Positions 63,914-64,000 of a stretch of DNA of 64,000 nt are shown here, one piece after another; position 1 is the first letter of the stretch; each line of letters opens with the position of its first letter. The notes below the pieces were generated by a model. The model had not been told where the DNA came from and ran no database searches. It saw nothing but the letters and a program-made list of their open reading frames with translations. The stretch comes from G963663315 sp965204925 (GTDB lineage: Bacteria; Pseudomonadota; Gammaproteobacteria; Arenicellales; Poriferihabitantaceae). The stretch lies in assembly GCA_965204925.1 (NCBI GenBank), contig OZ242021.1:2170001-2234000 (forward strand), written 5' to 3'. Made by a program: the position numbers and the translations under genes.

Positions 63914-64000
63914 TGTCGTTTTTTGTCAGGAGAATATCTGCCGATCATAGCACAACGCAGACCTCGCATTTCCTGTTACCGATACCCTTCCTTATACATT

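Overview
The window looks like a chromosome segment of a gammaproteobacterium. Divergent rhlB and trxA at the left edge match the gene order known from Escherichia coli and relatives, and the housekeeping genes (pyk, sucCD, fhs, dgkA, RND and MATE pumps, MscS) fit that group. The many insertion-sequence remnants, broken genes, toxin-antitoxin pairs and restriction systems suggest an uncultivated or host-associated lineage; that is inference, and no rRNA or tRNA gene is visible to settle it.

Layout. 1-1126: rhlB (cut by the window edge) and trxA. 1127-12814: an accessory island whose outer ends are those of one IS4-type element, flanked by a perfect 9-bp duplication (1118-1126 and 12815-12823). 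It holds an IS481-like element, IS4 and IS5 transposase remnants, a Sel1-repeat protein, an ISNCY-like deletion derivative, and a cytosine methyltransferase / GHKL ATPase-nuclease / Vsr cassette. The ATPase gene is split by a second IS4-type copy with its own 9-bp duplication. 12815-25553: metabolic core: a three-gene minus-strand operon (Rieske ferredoxin, Rieske oxygenase, 2-hydroxyacid dehydrogenase), then pyk and a plus-strand series sucC, sucD, an FdsGB-like fusion, FdsA and fhs that handles formate and C1 units. 25810-34026: a secreted RTX protein and a type III restriction system (res, a broken mod copy, hicBA, an intact mod copy). The two mod copies share both ends but differ in the central recognition region. 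34254-40132: a frameshifted toxin-antitoxin pair and a large autotransporter pseudogene with a 17-bp poly-C tract near its start. 40318-57380: ordinary membrane, transport and enzyme genes.

57532-63913: a second defence region: a frameshifted GmrSD-like gene, a type II restriction-modification pair behind a consensus promoter, and an AAA/PD-(D/E)XK protein. Between these lie near-identical fragments of the neighbouring UMF1-type transporter gene (59309-59356 and 62231-62343), a fragment of ribosomal gene rpmH (62071-62194), and IS-end repeats. The region appears to be assembled from pieces copied from elsewhere in the genome.

Most novel points: the island bounded by IS4-type ends and a target duplication; the predicted 650-residue GHKL ATPase fused to a Shedu-like nuclease domain between a C5 methyltransferase and Vsr; the paired mod alleles; the poly-C autotransporter; and the fragment mosaic around the type II system. 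All calls come from reading the sequence; no database search was run.
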